A stretch of 64,000 nucleotides of DNA. Origin: an uncultured Desulfuromonas sp. (GTDB lineage: Bacteria > Desulfobacterota > Desulfuromonadia > Desulfuromonadales > Desulfuromonadaceae). This document shows positions 8,171 to 17,570 of the stretch, piece by piece. The translations under genes and the position numbers were made by a program. Position 1 is the first letter of the stretch. The number at the start of each line of letters is the position of its first letter. The notes under the pieces are model-generated. The model did not search any database. It was given only the letters and a program-made list of their open reading frames with translations, and was not told the DNA's origin. Where the stretch lies: positions 124,001 through 188,000 of the forward strand of contig NZ_OY787469.1 of NCBI RefSeq assembly GCF_963678835.1, given 5' to 3'.

Positions 8171-9007
8171 TTACAACGCCTTGAACCAGATATTCATGCT
8201 CTCCAATTGGCCAAAGATCTGGGTGTTATTGACCAGCGTGCCGGTAAAGCGGTAACCGTGCTTGCTGAAGGTGATATTCATGCCGAACGAATAGGCTCGG
8301 GCAATGGTAAATGCGGTGCGGATGCCACGGCGGCGCATATCCTGCTCCATCTCTTCGAGCAGAAAACTGGCCAGACCGGCACCGCGCTGATCGGGATGGG
8401 TGGCAAAATCGGTCATCTCAACATGCTTTTGCGCCACATTCATCTCTGATGAAGACACCGCGACCAGCACACCGTGATGACGAATGCCGTGATAGATCAC
8501 ATCCTCATCCATGGTCTGACGCAGATAGTCCGGATCATGAATCGGAAACGGATAGGATTCAAAAACCACCTTATACAGGGCGGCCATGTCCTCAGCATCC
8601 TGCGGACCAAGAAGCTGACAGGAGTAGCCTGCGGGCAATACGGCGTCGGTAAACGATACGGTCGTCTTAGCCCGGGCGGCAGCCAGCACATCCTGAACGG
8701 TATCGACATACTGCTCTTCACCACGTTGAGCGTCGACAAAACGACTGAGAAAAACCCCTTCCTGTTCACCACCGAACAGACCAGGAACCCGAGCTTCCTC
8801 GATGAAACCATGGGCGAAAAAGGCACGTTCCAACGTGGCCGGAACCTTGGTAAACAGCTTGCTGTAACCGTGTTCCTCGGCCAGTGTTTCGGCCAACTCA
8901 ATCACCTCCGGCAAGTCACGCTCGTCCACCTTCATCAGATAGACACGATCATTGCTTTTGCCGTGTTGCAACTGCGAATGTTTAAAGTGGACAATCTCAT
9001 CACTCAT
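8171..9007 (-). CDS. ablB: Beta-lysine N6-acetyltransferase
   Basis: A 278-residue GNAT protein. The acetyl-CoA loop [16 protein letters not shown] follows [10 protein letters not shown], and the C-terminus has [27 protein letters not shown], typical of AblB. It acetylates beta-lysine made by AblA, giving N6-acetyl-beta-lysine, a compatible solute known from methanogens and some bacteria under salt stress. Its ATG overlaps the ablA TGA (ATGA, 9004-9007), so the two are translationally coupled. This pairing is the main evidence for the assignment and makes salt adaptation likely. Confidence 0.9.
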   Translation of the reverse strand: MSDEIVHFKHSQLQHGKSNDRVYLMKVDERDLPEVIELAETLAEEHGYSKLFTKVPATLERAFFAHGFIEEARVPGLFGGEQEGVFLSRFVDAQRGEEQYVDTVQDVLAAARAKTTVSFTDAVLPAGYSCQLLGPQDAEDMAALYKVVFESYPFPIHDPDYLRQTMDEDVIYHGIRHHGVLVAVSSSEMNVAQKHVEMTDFATHPDQRGAGLASFLLEEMEQDMRRRGIRTAFTIARAYSFGMNITFSKHGYRFTGTLVNNTQIFGQLESMNIWFKAL

Positions 9008-10317
9008 AGTGCGCGGCGCCCCATCCTTTCATTGTCTTCGGGGGTTAAGGAGATGGTCTGATCATGGTCTGCCAACAGCTTTTCTATACCGATGGCGCGG
9101 CATTCCTCGGCATCATCCAGCTGCAATTGCAGGTCACAGGCATCACATTTGCGATCACAGAAATGCTGTTCATACCTGTCCGGCTCTTTATAGGTGGTGA
9201 TCACCCCTTCATAATTGCGCAGCACCACCTTATTGGTGGACAAAGACACCAGATAATTGGGATTGAGCGGAATTTTGCCGCCACCGCCCGGCGCGTCCAC
9301 CACATAGGTGGGAACCGAAAAGCCGCTGGTATGGCCACGCAGACTTTCCATGATCTCAATCCCCTTGCCGACCGGGGTACGAAAATGGTTCAGCCCCTCC
9401 GACAGGTCACATTGATAGAGGTAGTACGGGCGCACCCGATTGGCGACCAGCTTATGAACCAGCGCTTTCATGATGCGCGGGCAGTCATTAACCCCGGCGA
9501 GCAGAACACTCTGATTCCCCAGAGGAATACCGGCATCGGCCAGCTTGCGCACCGCCTCTTTCGACGAGGTCGTCATCTCGCGCGGATGATTGAAATGGGT
9601 ATTGACCCAAATGGGGTGATGTTTCTTCAACACCGCCACCAGATCGTCGGTGATGCGATAGGGCAGCACCACCGGCATGCGGGTACCAAGACGCACCACC
9701 TGCACATGCTCAATCTGGTCCAGTTCGGTGAGAATCCAATCGAGATGGTCATCCGACAGCATCAGCGGATCGCCACCGGACAGCAGCACATCGCGCACCA
9801 CTGGATTGTTCCGGATATACTCCAGGCCCGCTTCGATCTCTTCACGCCCCGGCACAGTATCCTGATCACCGACTTTGCGTTTACGCGTACAGTGACGGCA
9901 GTACATCGAGCAGATATTGCTGATATGAAACAACACCCGGTCCGGATAGCGATGGGTAATGCCCGGAGCCGGGCTGTCCTGATCTTCCGCCAATGGATCA
10001 GCCATATCATGATCCAACACCTGCAACTCTTCGGGCACCGGAAATGCCTGGCGAAATACCGGATCGTTGGCATAGTCGTCAGTATTGATCAACGACAGAT
10101 AATAGGGGGTAATGGAGAGTGGAAACGTGTCCACAGTTTGTTCTATTTTTTCCCGGTATTCCGGTTCAAACTCAATGCCGAGCAACTGCTCAAAGTCGTC
10201 CACCGACTTGATGCATTTACTCATCTGCCATTTCCAGTCTTTCCATTTCGATAAAACAATTTTTTCATCGCCGAGATGTTCGGCGAGGTCTTGCTGAGCT
10301 TTGTTAAAAATCGACAT
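9004..10317 (-). CDS. ablA: Lysine 2,3-aminomutase
   Basis: About 437 residues from the ATG at 10317, preceded by agagag; an upstream in-frame GTG at 10353 is less likely. It has the radical SAM motif CSMYCRHC (C136, C140, C143), the [10 protein letters not shown] glycine-rich strand, PLP lysine K348 in GGGGKIPL, and both lysine-binding aspartates (D304 in YQCDLSEG, D341 in YVVDAPG). The C-terminal Cys-rich tail ([11 protein letters not shown]) is typical of the long LAM form. It converts L-lysine to L-beta-lysine. First gene of ablA-ablB-kamA-like. Confidence 0.93.
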   Translation of the reverse strand: MSIFNKAQQDLAEHLGDEKIVLSKWKDWKWQMSKCIKSVDDFEQLLGIEFEPEYREKIEQTVDTFPLSITPYYLSLINTDDYANDPVFRQAFPVPEELQVLDHDMADPLAEDQDSPAPGITHRYPDRVLFHISNICSMYCRHCTRKRKVGDQDTVPGREEIEAGLEYIRNNPVVRDVLLSGGDPLMLSDDHLDWILTELDQIEHVQVVRLGTRMPVVLPYRITDDLVAVLKKHHPIWVNTHFNHPREMTTSSKEAVRKLADAGIPLGNQSVLLAGVNDCPRIMKALVHKLVANRVRPYYLYQCDLSEGLNHFRTPVGKGIEIMESLRGHTSGFSVPTYVVDAPGGGGKIPLNPNYLVSLSTNKVVLRNYEGVITTYKEPDRYEQHFCDRKCDACDLQLQLDDAEECRAIGIEKLLADHDQTISLTPEDNERMGRRAL

Positions 10318-10360
10318 ATCGCTCTCTAGGGGTTTCGAGTGACGAGAATTCACTCAGGTA

Positions 10361-10394
10361 AAAATAAAAAAGGCCAAGATCGCTCTTGGCCTTT
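10361..10394 (-). terminator. Intrinsic terminator of the marR gene
   Basis: Perfect stem aaaggccaaga / tcttggccttt with a tcgc loop, followed on the minus strand by an interrupted run of T. It separates marR from ablA, so the two are probably separate transcripts. Confidence 0.85.
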
Positions 10395-10431
10395 ATGTTC
10401 CAGCTGACGCATGCCAGCCTTACTTCATAGA

Positions 10432-11022
10432 TTAGTCTTTTCTGTCGGCGTCGTAATGCTCCAGAGCACCGGTTTCCAGAACTGGAGAGGCATCAATGCT
10501 GCCGGCCTCCATCAAGTCGACAATCCGCTCCAAAGCCATGGTGATCGACACCTGTTCCAGCTCCGGCAGTTCCTGAAGTGCCGTTGCCAGGTTTTCCTGC
10601 AATGACGAGGGATTTTTGCCGACCAGCGCCAGCCCAGCCTCGGTCAATGACACCTGAACCTTGCGGCGGTCACGTTCACTGCGTCTGCGTTCGGCCAGCC
10701 CCTTGTGCTCCAGACGATCAAGAATGCCGACAATGGTACTCGGACTCAGATAGACACTGCGCGCCAGTGTCGACGCCGTCATCGGGCCCTGTTCAGCCAT
10801 GGCCGTCAAACAGGCCAATTGCGGCCCGGTGATGTTGTACTGCATGGCCAGTTTTCGGGAATGGAGGTCTACCGCCCGAATGACCCGGCGCAACGATTGA
10901 AGAATTCTCAGATCGTAACTGCTTTTCGGAACAGCAGGGGTATCATGCGAATCAGTACGATCCACTTCGACAAGGCGAGGGACAAATCCCTCGGCATCAG
11001 GGCTAGACTTAAAATCATTCAT
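10432..11022 (-). CDS. MarR-family transcriptional regulator
   Basis: A 196-residue protein with about 45 extra N-terminal residues before the MarR core. The winged helix shows MTASTLARSVYLSPSTIVGILDRLEHKGLAERRRSERDRRKVQVSLTEAG, with the characteristic DRR wing. It lies upstream of ablA in the same orientation, with a terminator between them, so it may control the abl genes or the divergent DUF481 gene. An imperfect palindrome gaaatcatttc lies about 35 bases upstream of its start (11057-11067) and could be an operator. Effector unknown. Confidence 0.85.
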   Translation of the reverse strand: MNDFKSSPDAEGFVPRLVEVDRTDSHDTPAVPKSSYDLRILQSLRRVIRAVDLHSRKLAMQYNITGPQLACLTAMAEQGPMTASTLARSVYLSPSTIVGILDRLEHKGLAERRRSERDRRKVQVSLTEAGLALVGKNPSSLQENLATALQELPELEQVSITMALERIVDLMEAGSIDASPVLETGALEHYDADRKD

Positions 11023-11113
11023 CTCAAAACACTTTAGCTGAAATAGTTTGAATTGAAATCATTTCTACCACAAACAACTTACTGTTGTCAAATCCCCCTA
11101 CAGACAGAAGCAC

Positions 11114-11142
11114 TTGACAGCCTCATAAAAAACAGGATAGAC
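11114..11142 (+). promoter_or_regulatory. Candidate sigma-70 promoter for the DUF481 gene
   Basis: TTGACA at 11114-11119, a 17-base spacer and a poor -10 (atagac). The strong -35 and position 55-85 bases before the start codon support it; the weak -10 limits confidence. Confidence 0.4.
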
Positions 11143-11197
11143 AGAGGCGCACACGTTTCATGGCATTGATCTTAACCACCCCGTCAAGGAGGGAACA

Positions 11198-11926
11198 ATG
11201 AACCACCTGCGCCGTTTTGCCGTCGTGATGATCGTCTTGATTCTGGCTCCAGCAGCCTGGGGCGAAGACGCTCCGGGAACCTGGAAAGACCAAGCCGAAC
11301 TGGCCTATGTCGACACCAGCGGCAACACTGACGTCACCACTCTGTCCGCTAAAAATAAACTGACCTACCAATTCACCGACCGGATTACCGGCCTGTGGAA
11401 AGTGGAGATTCTCAATGGCAAAAGTGATGGTGAGCGCAATGCCGAATCGTATTTTTCCGAGCTGCGCAGCGATTACGCCTGCACGGATTTGCTCTACTAC
11501 TACGCTCAGGCCAGCTGGCTCAAGGACCGCTTTGCCGATATCGACTCGCGCACGGTTCTCGGTGCCGGTAGCGGCTACAAATTTCTCACCGGCCCCAAAC
11601 ATCTCCTGGTAGGTGAAGCGGGTCTGACCTACACCATTGAAAAGCTTACCGACGATTCTGACGATCAGTACGTTGGTGGCCGCCTGTTTAGCCAGTACGA
11701 CTACCAGATCAACGACACCAGCACGTTCACCCAAAACGCCGAGCTGTTCCTCGACCTCGAGCAGATGAGCAACTACCGTCTCAACACGGAAACCGCGCTG
11801 ACCACGGCATTGAACAGCCTGCTGTCGTTCAAAACCAGCTATGTTATCAAATACGACAATGAGCCGGCCGACGGTACCGAGCACACCGACACAATCCTCG
11901 CCGCGTCACTGGTGGCCAACTTTTAG
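11198..11926 (+). CDS. DUF481 (YdiY-like) outer-membrane beta-barrel protein
   Basis: A 242-residue protein with a signal peptide (hydrophobic core VVMIVLILAPAAWG, cleavage near AWGED). The mature part shows alternating strands: WKDQAELAYVDTSGNTDVTTLSAKNKL, then WLKDRFADIDSRTVLGAGSGYKFL, and ends in Phe, as outer-membrane barrels do. This matches the DUF481 family, annotated as putative salt-induced outer-membrane protein. A near-perfect ribosome binding site (aaggaggga) precedes the ATG. It is divergent from marR and near ablAB, in line with a shared osmotic theme, though no common regulation is shown. Confidence 0.85.
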   Translation: MNHLRRFAVVMIVLILAPAAWGEDAPGTWKDQAELAYVDTSGNTDVTTLSAKNKLTYQFTDRITGLWKVEILNGKSDGERNAESYFSELRSDYACTDLLYYYAQASWLKDRFADIDSRTVLGAGSGYKFLTGPKHLLVGEAGLTYTIEKLTDDSDDQYVGGRLFSQYDYQINDTSTFTQNAELFLDLEQMSNYRLNTETALTTALNSLLSFKTSYVIKYDNEPADGTEHTDTILAASLVANF

Positions 11927-11942
11927 CACCAGCTCTTCGCTT

Positions 11943-12108
11943 ATCAGGATGTTGAAAAAGTCCCATCGGGGCCTTTTACAATGACGCAAACCGAAAATGC
12001 GATTTCCGTCTCGTTTACAAAATCAAGGGCTTGAAAACCTGTCCTTGATTTTGGTCGCCCGTCCATGGACTCCACAGGCTGTCCTTCAACAGCCTGTTAT
12101 AACCTCAT
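11943..12108. repeat. Intergenic element with imperfect inverted ends
   Basis: The left end caggatgttgaaaaagtcc and the right end ccttcaacagcctg form an imperfect inverted pair around the core cagg-tgttgaa. No gene is visible between them. The rest of the gap up to 12300 is also non-coding. A degenerate MITE- or REP-type repeat is the best guess. Confidence 0.4.
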
Positions 12109-12300
12109 TTAAAGCGGCCACTTCCCGGTGGCCGTTTTCTTTACCGACAACGACCAACCGCCTCAACCTCAATAAAACCGATAATACATTCAAAAACCAT
12201 CGGCGTTACATATTGGCCAGAACAGAACCGGCTATGCTATACCCGCCAGCGAAGAGTCAAACATCCTGTTTACGCACCTAACTGAGGTTTGAGAATCAAC

Positions 12301-13668
12301 ATGACCCGCTGGCGCAATGTTCTCTGTGCAACGTACCTCCTAACGGCATGTTCTGTCCTGTTCTGCAGCGCAACAGCGCTGGCGGCATCGCCATTCTCCG
12401 GCTATATCGATCTGCGTTACCGCTACGAATATCAGCACCATTTTAACCTCAAGAGTTACGGTGAACAGCCAGTCAAAGGGGAAAGCTGCGATGGTTTCTG
12501 GCTGCAACGACTGCGCATCGGCGGCCGTTGGCAGGCCAGCGACTGGTTGACCCTTGCCGTCGGCATGCAGGATTCACGCGTGTTCGACAGTGATCTGAAC
12601 AGCGAATCCTACTTCTACAATAAACGGGTCGATCACCAGAAAAACGCCTATGAAGATCAGTGGGAGCTGTATCAGACGTATCTCGAACTCACACCGTTCA
12701 CACAACACAATCTTAAACTGCGCATCGGTCGTCAATCCATCTCCTACGGCAACAACCGTATTTTCGGTCCCGGCAACTGGGGCAACAGCGGCAGTTACCA
12801 TTGGGATGCCGCCAAGCTGTCGTGGCACAGGGGGGATCACCTTATCGATCTGTTGTGGGGAGCGCACATCATCCACGAACCCGAGCAGTTTTCCCTGCAT
12901 CACCGCCACGAAAACTACGGCGGCGGCTTCTACAGCCATGTTCAACTGTCGCACCAGTGGGCCATCGAACCGTTTTACGTCGTCAAATACGATGATCATG
13001 GCAACGTCAGCGGCGAAAGAGGCACAGATGATCTGAGGTGTCACAGCCTCGGCAGCCGCGTGACCGGGCAACTCGGCCCCTTAACTCTTGATGCCACCCT
13101 GGTCGGCCAATGGGGTCGTTACGGCAACGATGACCTGCGAACTTGGGGTGGTCATATTCAACTCGGTCACTGCTTTACGGCCTGGCCGTGGCAGCCAACC
13201 ATCAATGTTGACTACAGCTACGCCTCCGGTGATCGCGATCCCGATGACGGCACCCGCCAGACATTTCTCGGCGTGTTCGGCTCACGCGACAGCATGTACG
13301 GTCGCATCAACCTGTTTTCGTGGAGCAATCTCCACGATGCCCAGGCCACGGTGAGCGCCAAACCACGCAAACGTCTGAAGCTGACCATGGAGCTGCACCG
13401 ATTCTGGCTGGCCGCCAAACAGGATGGCTGGTCTCTTAACCGCAGTACCTACCGCGACAAAACCGGCCACAGTGGCCGTCATGTCGGTGACGAGATTGAC
13501 CTGTTTGTCCAGTGGCGTCTTCCAGCGTTACGCCAGGTCGATAGGGAGAAAATCACTGTACGGGTTGGCTACAGTCGTTTCTGGCCGGGGGAATTCACCA
13601 AGAACGTTGCTGACAATGTAGCTGCCGACTGGCTGTTTGGCCAAATTCAATACAATTATCGGTTTTAG
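12301..13668 (+). CDS. AlgE-like (alginate export domain) outer-membrane porin
   Basis: About 455 residues from the ATG at 12301; a TTG at 12289 in frame is too close to the gagg ribosome binding site. A signal peptide (TYLLTACSVLFCSATALAA) precedes a barrel with YIDLRYRYEYQH, LQRLRIGGRWQASDWLTLAVGMQDSR and LKLRIGRQSISYGNNRIFGPGNWGNSG, the signature of the alginate_exp family, and it ends in an aromatic (YNYRF). Despite the family name many members are general substrate porins. Here the stop codon is directly followed by the ABC permease start, so it is probably the outer-membrane entry for that importer's substrate. Confidence 0.8.
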   Translation: MTRWRNVLCATYLLTACSVLFCSATALAASPFSGYIDLRYRYEYQHHFNLKSYGEQPVKGESCDGFWLQRLRIGGRWQASDWLTLAVGMQDSRVFDSDLNSESYFYNKRVDHQKNAYEDQWELYQTYLELTPFTQHNLKLRIGRQSISYGNNRIFGPGNWGNSGSYHWDAAKLSWHRGDHLIDLLWGAHIIHEPEQFSLHHRHENYGGGFYSHVQLSHQWAIEPFYVVKYDDHGNVSGERGTDDLRCHSLGSRVTGQLGPLTLDATLVGQWGRYGNDDLRTWGGHIQLGHCFTAWPWQPTINVDYSYASGDRDPDDGTRQTFLGVFGSRDSMYGRINLFSWSNLHDAQATVSAKPRKRLKLTMELHRFWLAAKQDGWSLNRSTYRDKTGHSGRHVGDEIDLFVQWRLPALRQVDREKITVRVGYSRFWPGEFTKNVADNVAADWLFGQIQYNYRF

Positions 13669-14478
13669 ATGATGAGACCCACCTGGAAACAGCGCCTGTG
13701 GCGCATGATCGGACCAACCCTGCTGATTGTCGCTCTCTGGCAGATCACGGCATGGGGTGTCACCAACTTGCGCGGCGTGCCTTTCCCAACGCCGCTGGTC
13801 ACCCTGCAACGCCTGATGGAACTGTTTGCCAATCAACCTTTGGCCGGGTACAGCCTCTACCATCATATAGCCGTCAGCCTGACGCGCTGGCTCGATGCCT
13901 TTGCCCTGGCAACCCTGTGCGGCATCAGCTACGGCCTGCTCAGCAGTCGCTGGAACGAGTTGCATACGTTAACCGCGCCCATTCCGCAGCTGTTGCTGCT
14001 GATTCCCGGCTTAGCATGGATTCCGGTGGCGATCCTGATCTTCGGCATTGGCGAAGGGGCCACCCGCTTCATGATTGCCATGACCGCATTTGCCCCCATT
14101 GCCCTGGCCACCATCAACGGCATTAAAGGGGTCAACATTCACTACATTCGGGCGGCCCAGATGCTCGGCGCAACCCCCACCACGCTGTTTTTTCAAGTGC
14201 TGTTGCCGTCCGCCCTGCCGGCGCTGATCAGTGGTCTGCGTATCGGTCTCGGGAACAGTTGGCGGGTATTGGTGGCTGCGGAAATGGTGGTCGGTACGGG
14301 CAGCGGTCTGGGCTTTTCCATCATTGAAGCACGCTGGAGCCTCGACTATCCGTCCGCGCTGGCCTGCGTGGTGATAATCTGTCTGATCGGCCTGATTCTC
14401 GAATACGGCCTGATCCGCCCCCTGGAAAAACGCACTCTGGAACGGTGGATGGTACAACGCAGGAGCAACGATGTTTGA
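13669..14478 (+). CDS. ABC transporter permease, NitT/TauT type
   Basis: A 269-residue inner-membrane protein with about six hydrophobic helices. The EAA loop that docks to the ATPase is GVNIHYIRAAQMLGATPTTLFFQVLLPSALP, typical of SsuC/TauC-like permeases. The start ATG follows the porin TAG without a gap and has no clear ribosome binding site, so translation is probably coupled. It overlaps the ATPase gene by eight bases. Substrate class (nitrate, sulfonate, taurine, aromatic or pyrimidine precursors) cannot be told from the permease. Confidence 0.88.
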   Translation: MMRPTWKQRLWRMIGPTLLIVALWQITAWGVTNLRGVPFPTPLVTLQRLMELFANQPLAGYSLYHHIAVSLTRWLDAFALATLCGISYGLLSSRWNELHTLTAPIPQLLLLIPGLAWIPVAILIFGIGEGATRFMIAMTAFAPIALATINGIKGVNIHYIRAAQMLGATPTTLFFQVLLPSALPALISGLRIGLGNSWRVLVAAEMVVGTGSGLGFSIIEARWSLDYPSALACVVIICLIGLILEYGLIRPLEKRTLERWMVQRRSNDV

Positions 14479-15256
14479 ATTTGATCACGTCAGCCTGGGC
14501 TATCCGACCTCCCGCAATGCCGGGACCAAGTACCCACCCATTATTGATAACCTGACACTATCGCTGACTGGGGGCGAATTTGTCTGCGTGCTTGGCCCGA
14601 GCGGCTGCGGCAAAACCACGCTGCTCAATTTGGCCGCCGGATTTCTCACCCCAGATCAGGGCCAGGTTCGCTTTGACGGCCGCGAGATCAACGGCCCGTC
14701 ACCGCAGCGCGGCGTGGTGTTTCAGGATGCCACCCTGTTCCCCTGGCGCACCGTGCTCGGCAATGTCATGTTCGGTTTACGCCGCCAAGGGGTTGATCGC
14801 CATCAGGCCCGCCTTCAAGCCATCACCATCCTGACCCAGGTCGGACTGGGGGAACACATCGATGCCTGGCCCGTCACCCTGTCCGGCGGCATGCGCCAGC
14901 GCGCAGCCCTGGCGCGCATTCTCGCCCTCAACCCTAAAGCATTACTGCTCGATGAACCGTTCAGCGCACTCGACGCCAACAGTCGTGAACACCTGCAGGA
15001 CACCTTGCTTGATCTGTGGCAAAAACGACCACGAACCGTGCTCTACATCACCCACAGCGTTGAGGAGGCCGCCTATCTGGCGGATCGGGTGTTGATCTTT
15101 GGCCCCGCCCCCAACCACCTGTGTGCGGATCTGCCGGTCACCCTGCCGCGACCACGCTATCGCTCCAGCGCCGAGGTACAAAATCTGGCCCGCACCCTGC
15201 GCCAGCATCTCAACCAGTTGCCGTGTTGTCTGAAACCTTCGAAGGACCCGTCATGA
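14471..15256 (+). CDS. ABC transporter ATP-binding protein, NitT/TauT type
   Basis: A 261-residue ATPase with Walker A GPSGCGKTTLLN, Q-loop VVFQDATLFPWRTV, signature LSGGMRQRAALAR, Walker B ALLLDEPFSALD and switch His in YITHSVEEA. The PWRT stretch after the Q-loop is typical of the SsuB/TauB/NrtD subfamily. It energises import with the permease before it and the binding protein after it; both junctions overlap (eight and four bases), so the three form one translationally coupled unit. Confidence 0.92.
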   Translation: MFEFDHVSLGYPTSRNAGTKYPPIIDNLTLSLTGGEFVCVLGPSGCGKTTLLNLAAGFLTPDQGQVRFDGREINGPSPQRGVVFQDATLFPWRTVLGNVMFGLRRQGVDRHQARLQAITILTQVGLGEHIDAWPVTLSGGMRQRAALARILALNPKALLLDEPFSALDANSREHLQDTLLDLWQKRPRTVLYITHSVEEAAYLADRVLIFGPAPNHLCADLPVTLPRPRYRSSAEVQNLARTLRQHLNQLPCCLKPSKDPS

Positions 15257-16173
15257 AGAAAAAGCTGATTTTATTCCTGATCCTTTGCGCGTGGCCCATG
15301 CTGAGTTATGCGGCAGAACCGTTACGCTTTGCCTTTCAGAACCGCATCGGCAGTGTGCTGCCGATCATTGCCGTCGACCAACGCTTTTTTGCCGCTGAAG
15401 GGCTTGACGTCACCACCCAGATGTTCAGCAGCGGCCCGGCCTGTGCCGAAGCACTCACCTCCGGAGCGGCAGACATCGCCACCATGGGTGACACCACAGC
15501 ACTCATCGCCCTGTCGCGCAACCTGCCGGTACAACTGCTCTTCAGCCATGCCAGCGGCGAACAGCGTCACCGGGTCATGGTCATGAATCCAGCCCTGAAA
15601 AGTGTCGACGATCTGCGCGGCAAGCGCATCGGAGTAAAAAAAGGCACCTCCACGTATGGAGGCTTGTTGAAACTACTGAGCCGCAACGGCTTGACAGAAC
15701 AGGATGTGCGGCTGATCAATCTGCGCCCGGCCACATTGATTGAAGCACTCCAGGCCGGATCCATCGACGCCTTTGCCGCCAGTGAACCGACACCATCCAT
15801 GGCCGAGATGCGCGATGCCCATCAACTGACCACCCTTGGCGGCCTCGGCAATCACTACCCGATTCTCATTGTCGGCCAATCGCGCTATATCAACGACCAT
15901 CCTCAACAGCTGGCCGCATTCCGCCGCGGTCTGCAACGTGCGTTGACATTCCTGCATCGCTATCCGCAGCAGGCTGAAAAAATTGTCGCCACCACGCTCA
16001 ATCTGCCGCCCGATGTCATCAAACAAGCGATGGCCCGCCATACCTACCACCTCAAACTGGACCAAGAGATTCTTACCAGTCTCGCCGATACCGGCGACTT
16101 CCTTTTACAGCAAAAAATCATCCGTCAGCAACCAAAGCTGCCGCAACCGGAGTCAATCTTGGTCAGGAAGTGA
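15253..16173 (+). CDS. ABC transporter substrate-binding protein, NitT/TauT type
   Basis: About 306 residues from the ATG at 15253 (overlap ATGA with the ATPase stop; aaggac as ribosome binding site). A Sec signal peptide (KKKLILFLILCAWPMLSYA) is followed by the SBP fold: LRFAFQNRIGSVLPIIAVDQRFFAAEGLDV, GAADIATMGDTTALIAL, LRGKRIGVKKGTSTYGGLLKLL and EALQAGSIDAFAASEPTP. These are NMT1/SsuA-like motifs. There is no lipobox, so it is a soluble periplasmic protein. It ends convergently with, and overlaps by 21 bases, the DUF429 gene. Confidence 0.9.
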   Translation: MKKKLILFLILCAWPMLSYAAEPLRFAFQNRIGSVLPIIAVDQRFFAAEGLDVTTQMFSSGPACAEALTSGAADIATMGDTTALIALSRNLPVQLLFSHASGEQRHRVMVMNPALKSVDDLRGKRIGVKKGTSTYGGLLKLLSRNGLTEQDVRLINLRPATLIEALQAGSIDAFAASEPTPSMAEMRDAHQLTTLGGLGNHYPILIVGQSRYINDHPQQLAAFRRGLQRALTFLHRYPQQAEKIVATTLNLPPDVIKQAMARHTYHLKLDQEILTSLADTGDFLLQQKIIRQQPKLPQPESILVRK

Positions 16174-16863
16174 TCCCACCCAGATCCAACCTTCACGGCG
16201 CGCCACAGCCTCATTGTCCGGTGGACACGTTTGGCCCCGATAAAAATCAGCCGCAGCCAGCACACACACGACGGCATCTGCGGCATCGTCCGAGACCGTG
16301 ACAACATCGGTCACCCGCGACCAGTCGAGCACGGCTTCCAGCCCGCTCAGATGGCCGCCTTTATCCCTGACACCATGGACCAGGCGGGTCGCAGCCGGAT
16401 ACACCTCAATGGCGCGCCAGCGGGCGTCTTCGTCAGGGTCCCAGGCCAGGGGGATCGGCAAGCCGGTAGCATCGCGCAGTTGTTGCAACAGGGTTAACGC
16501 CATATGGGCGGTGCGGGCAATGAGATTGGAGCCGACATCAAGCGGCTGTTTGCCAAGGCGCTGTTTAATGGCGGTATCGGTATAACGACGAAACATGGCG
16601 TGGGGTTCGGCGGTCAGGCCCATACCCGCCTGATGGTGGGCCAGTTGTTGCCCCATGGCCTCGGGCCAGCCGAGCGGAGCATCCAAACCCAAGATCACGT
16701 CATCGTCTTTACTGACCCAGTCGAGGATCAATTCGAGAGCACCGCGCCGGCGGTCACCTGTCGCGCAACGCTCTATGATGACGCGATCATCGTGTAAAAC
16801 ACCGAGAGCGACGCCGGTTTTTTGTGGGCGGGTGGCGCAATCGATGCCGATGAAATAGGGCAT
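16153..16863 (-). CDS. DUF429 protein (predicted nuclease-like fold)
   Basis: 236 residues from the ATG at 16863 with aagga as ribosome binding site. The N-terminus YFIGIDCATRPQKTGVALG, the DDVILGLDAPLGWPEAMG motif and the C-terminal DDAADAVVCVLAAADF are the conserved acidic blocks of DUF429, which has an RNase H-like fold (family knowledge) without an agreed function. Its 3' end overlaps the binding-protein gene on the other strand. Confidence 0.8.
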   Translation of the reverse strand: MPYFIGIDCATRPQKTGVALGVLHDDRVIIERCATGDRRRGALELILDWVSKDDDVILGLDAPLGWPEAMGQQLAHHQAGMGLTAEPHAMFRRYTDTAIKQRLGKQPLDVGSNLIARTAHMALTLLQQLRDATGLPIPLAWDPDEDARWRAIEVYPAATRLVHGVRDKGGHLSGLEAVLDWSRVTDVVTVSDDAADAVVCVLAAADFYRGQTCPPDNEAVARREGWIWVGSLPDQD

Positions 16864-16929
16864 TGTTTGATCCTTTTTCCTGTAAATCTGAACCAAAACG
16901 ACAATCAGACATATCAATAGCCAAGGGTA

Positions 16930-17290
16930 GCACGAAGAGCATCGCCGGTTTTAACTTTAAAGTTCAGTGGGTCGAAACACGGCGCGAATTGCGCTAGCCC
17001 ATATTATCCGGTCACGCGGCTTGGTACGCACGTGACGTGGGCTTCCGCGCCCACACGTCGGGCCACATTTTGCGTCGACAAAAGTGGCGCAAAATCGACT
17101 TCCGTCATTGCACCCTATCGGGTTCCCTCTCTTCGTTCACTTACACCGCGATGTCGGCAAAACTCGCTGACGCTCAAACAGGTTGCCGACGATCATCGCG
17201 GTGACATTCACTACGTTCGGTGCTGCTGAACGGAAGGGATGAAGTGCAAAATAACGGGCGACTGTAGGGCGGGCACCGTCCCGCCCGTTT
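16930..17290. repeat. Degenerate intergenic repeat, copy 1
   Basis: This gap (16864-17570, no gene) contains cgtcgacaaaagtggcgcaaaatcgacttccgtcattg around 17075-17115. The reverse complement of that block recurs at about 18988-19027. A GC-rich hairpin gggcggg / cccgccc (17267-17286) lies at its right end. Base composition and short palindromes suggest a repeat element. I see nothing recognisable in 17291-17570. Confidence 0.55.
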
Positions 17291-17570
17291 GATCGGTGCC
17301 ACGGAAGAGGTAGAGAAAGATGCAAAATCGTTATCAAAGCTTTACTCCAAGAATGATGAGTTACACGATTTGCCGAGCTAAAGGGAGGCAAGCCGAATCC
17401 TTGAAGTAAAACGGAAACAGACTCAGTGTCAGTGGGTCCAGGTTCAGGAGAAGTTCAGCCGGTTTTTGCATACTTTTGAGCGGCCAGTCAAAAGTATGTC
17501 GGCTGCCGGGACGAAACCCGGCGACCTTGACCTTGTCTCGATCTTGAACCTAAGTGGTTAAAAAGCCATC

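Noticed and set aside
9064..10254. 396-codon plus-strand frame opposite ablA
   Set aside because: Shadow of a highly conserved gene; no start signal and no family resemblance.
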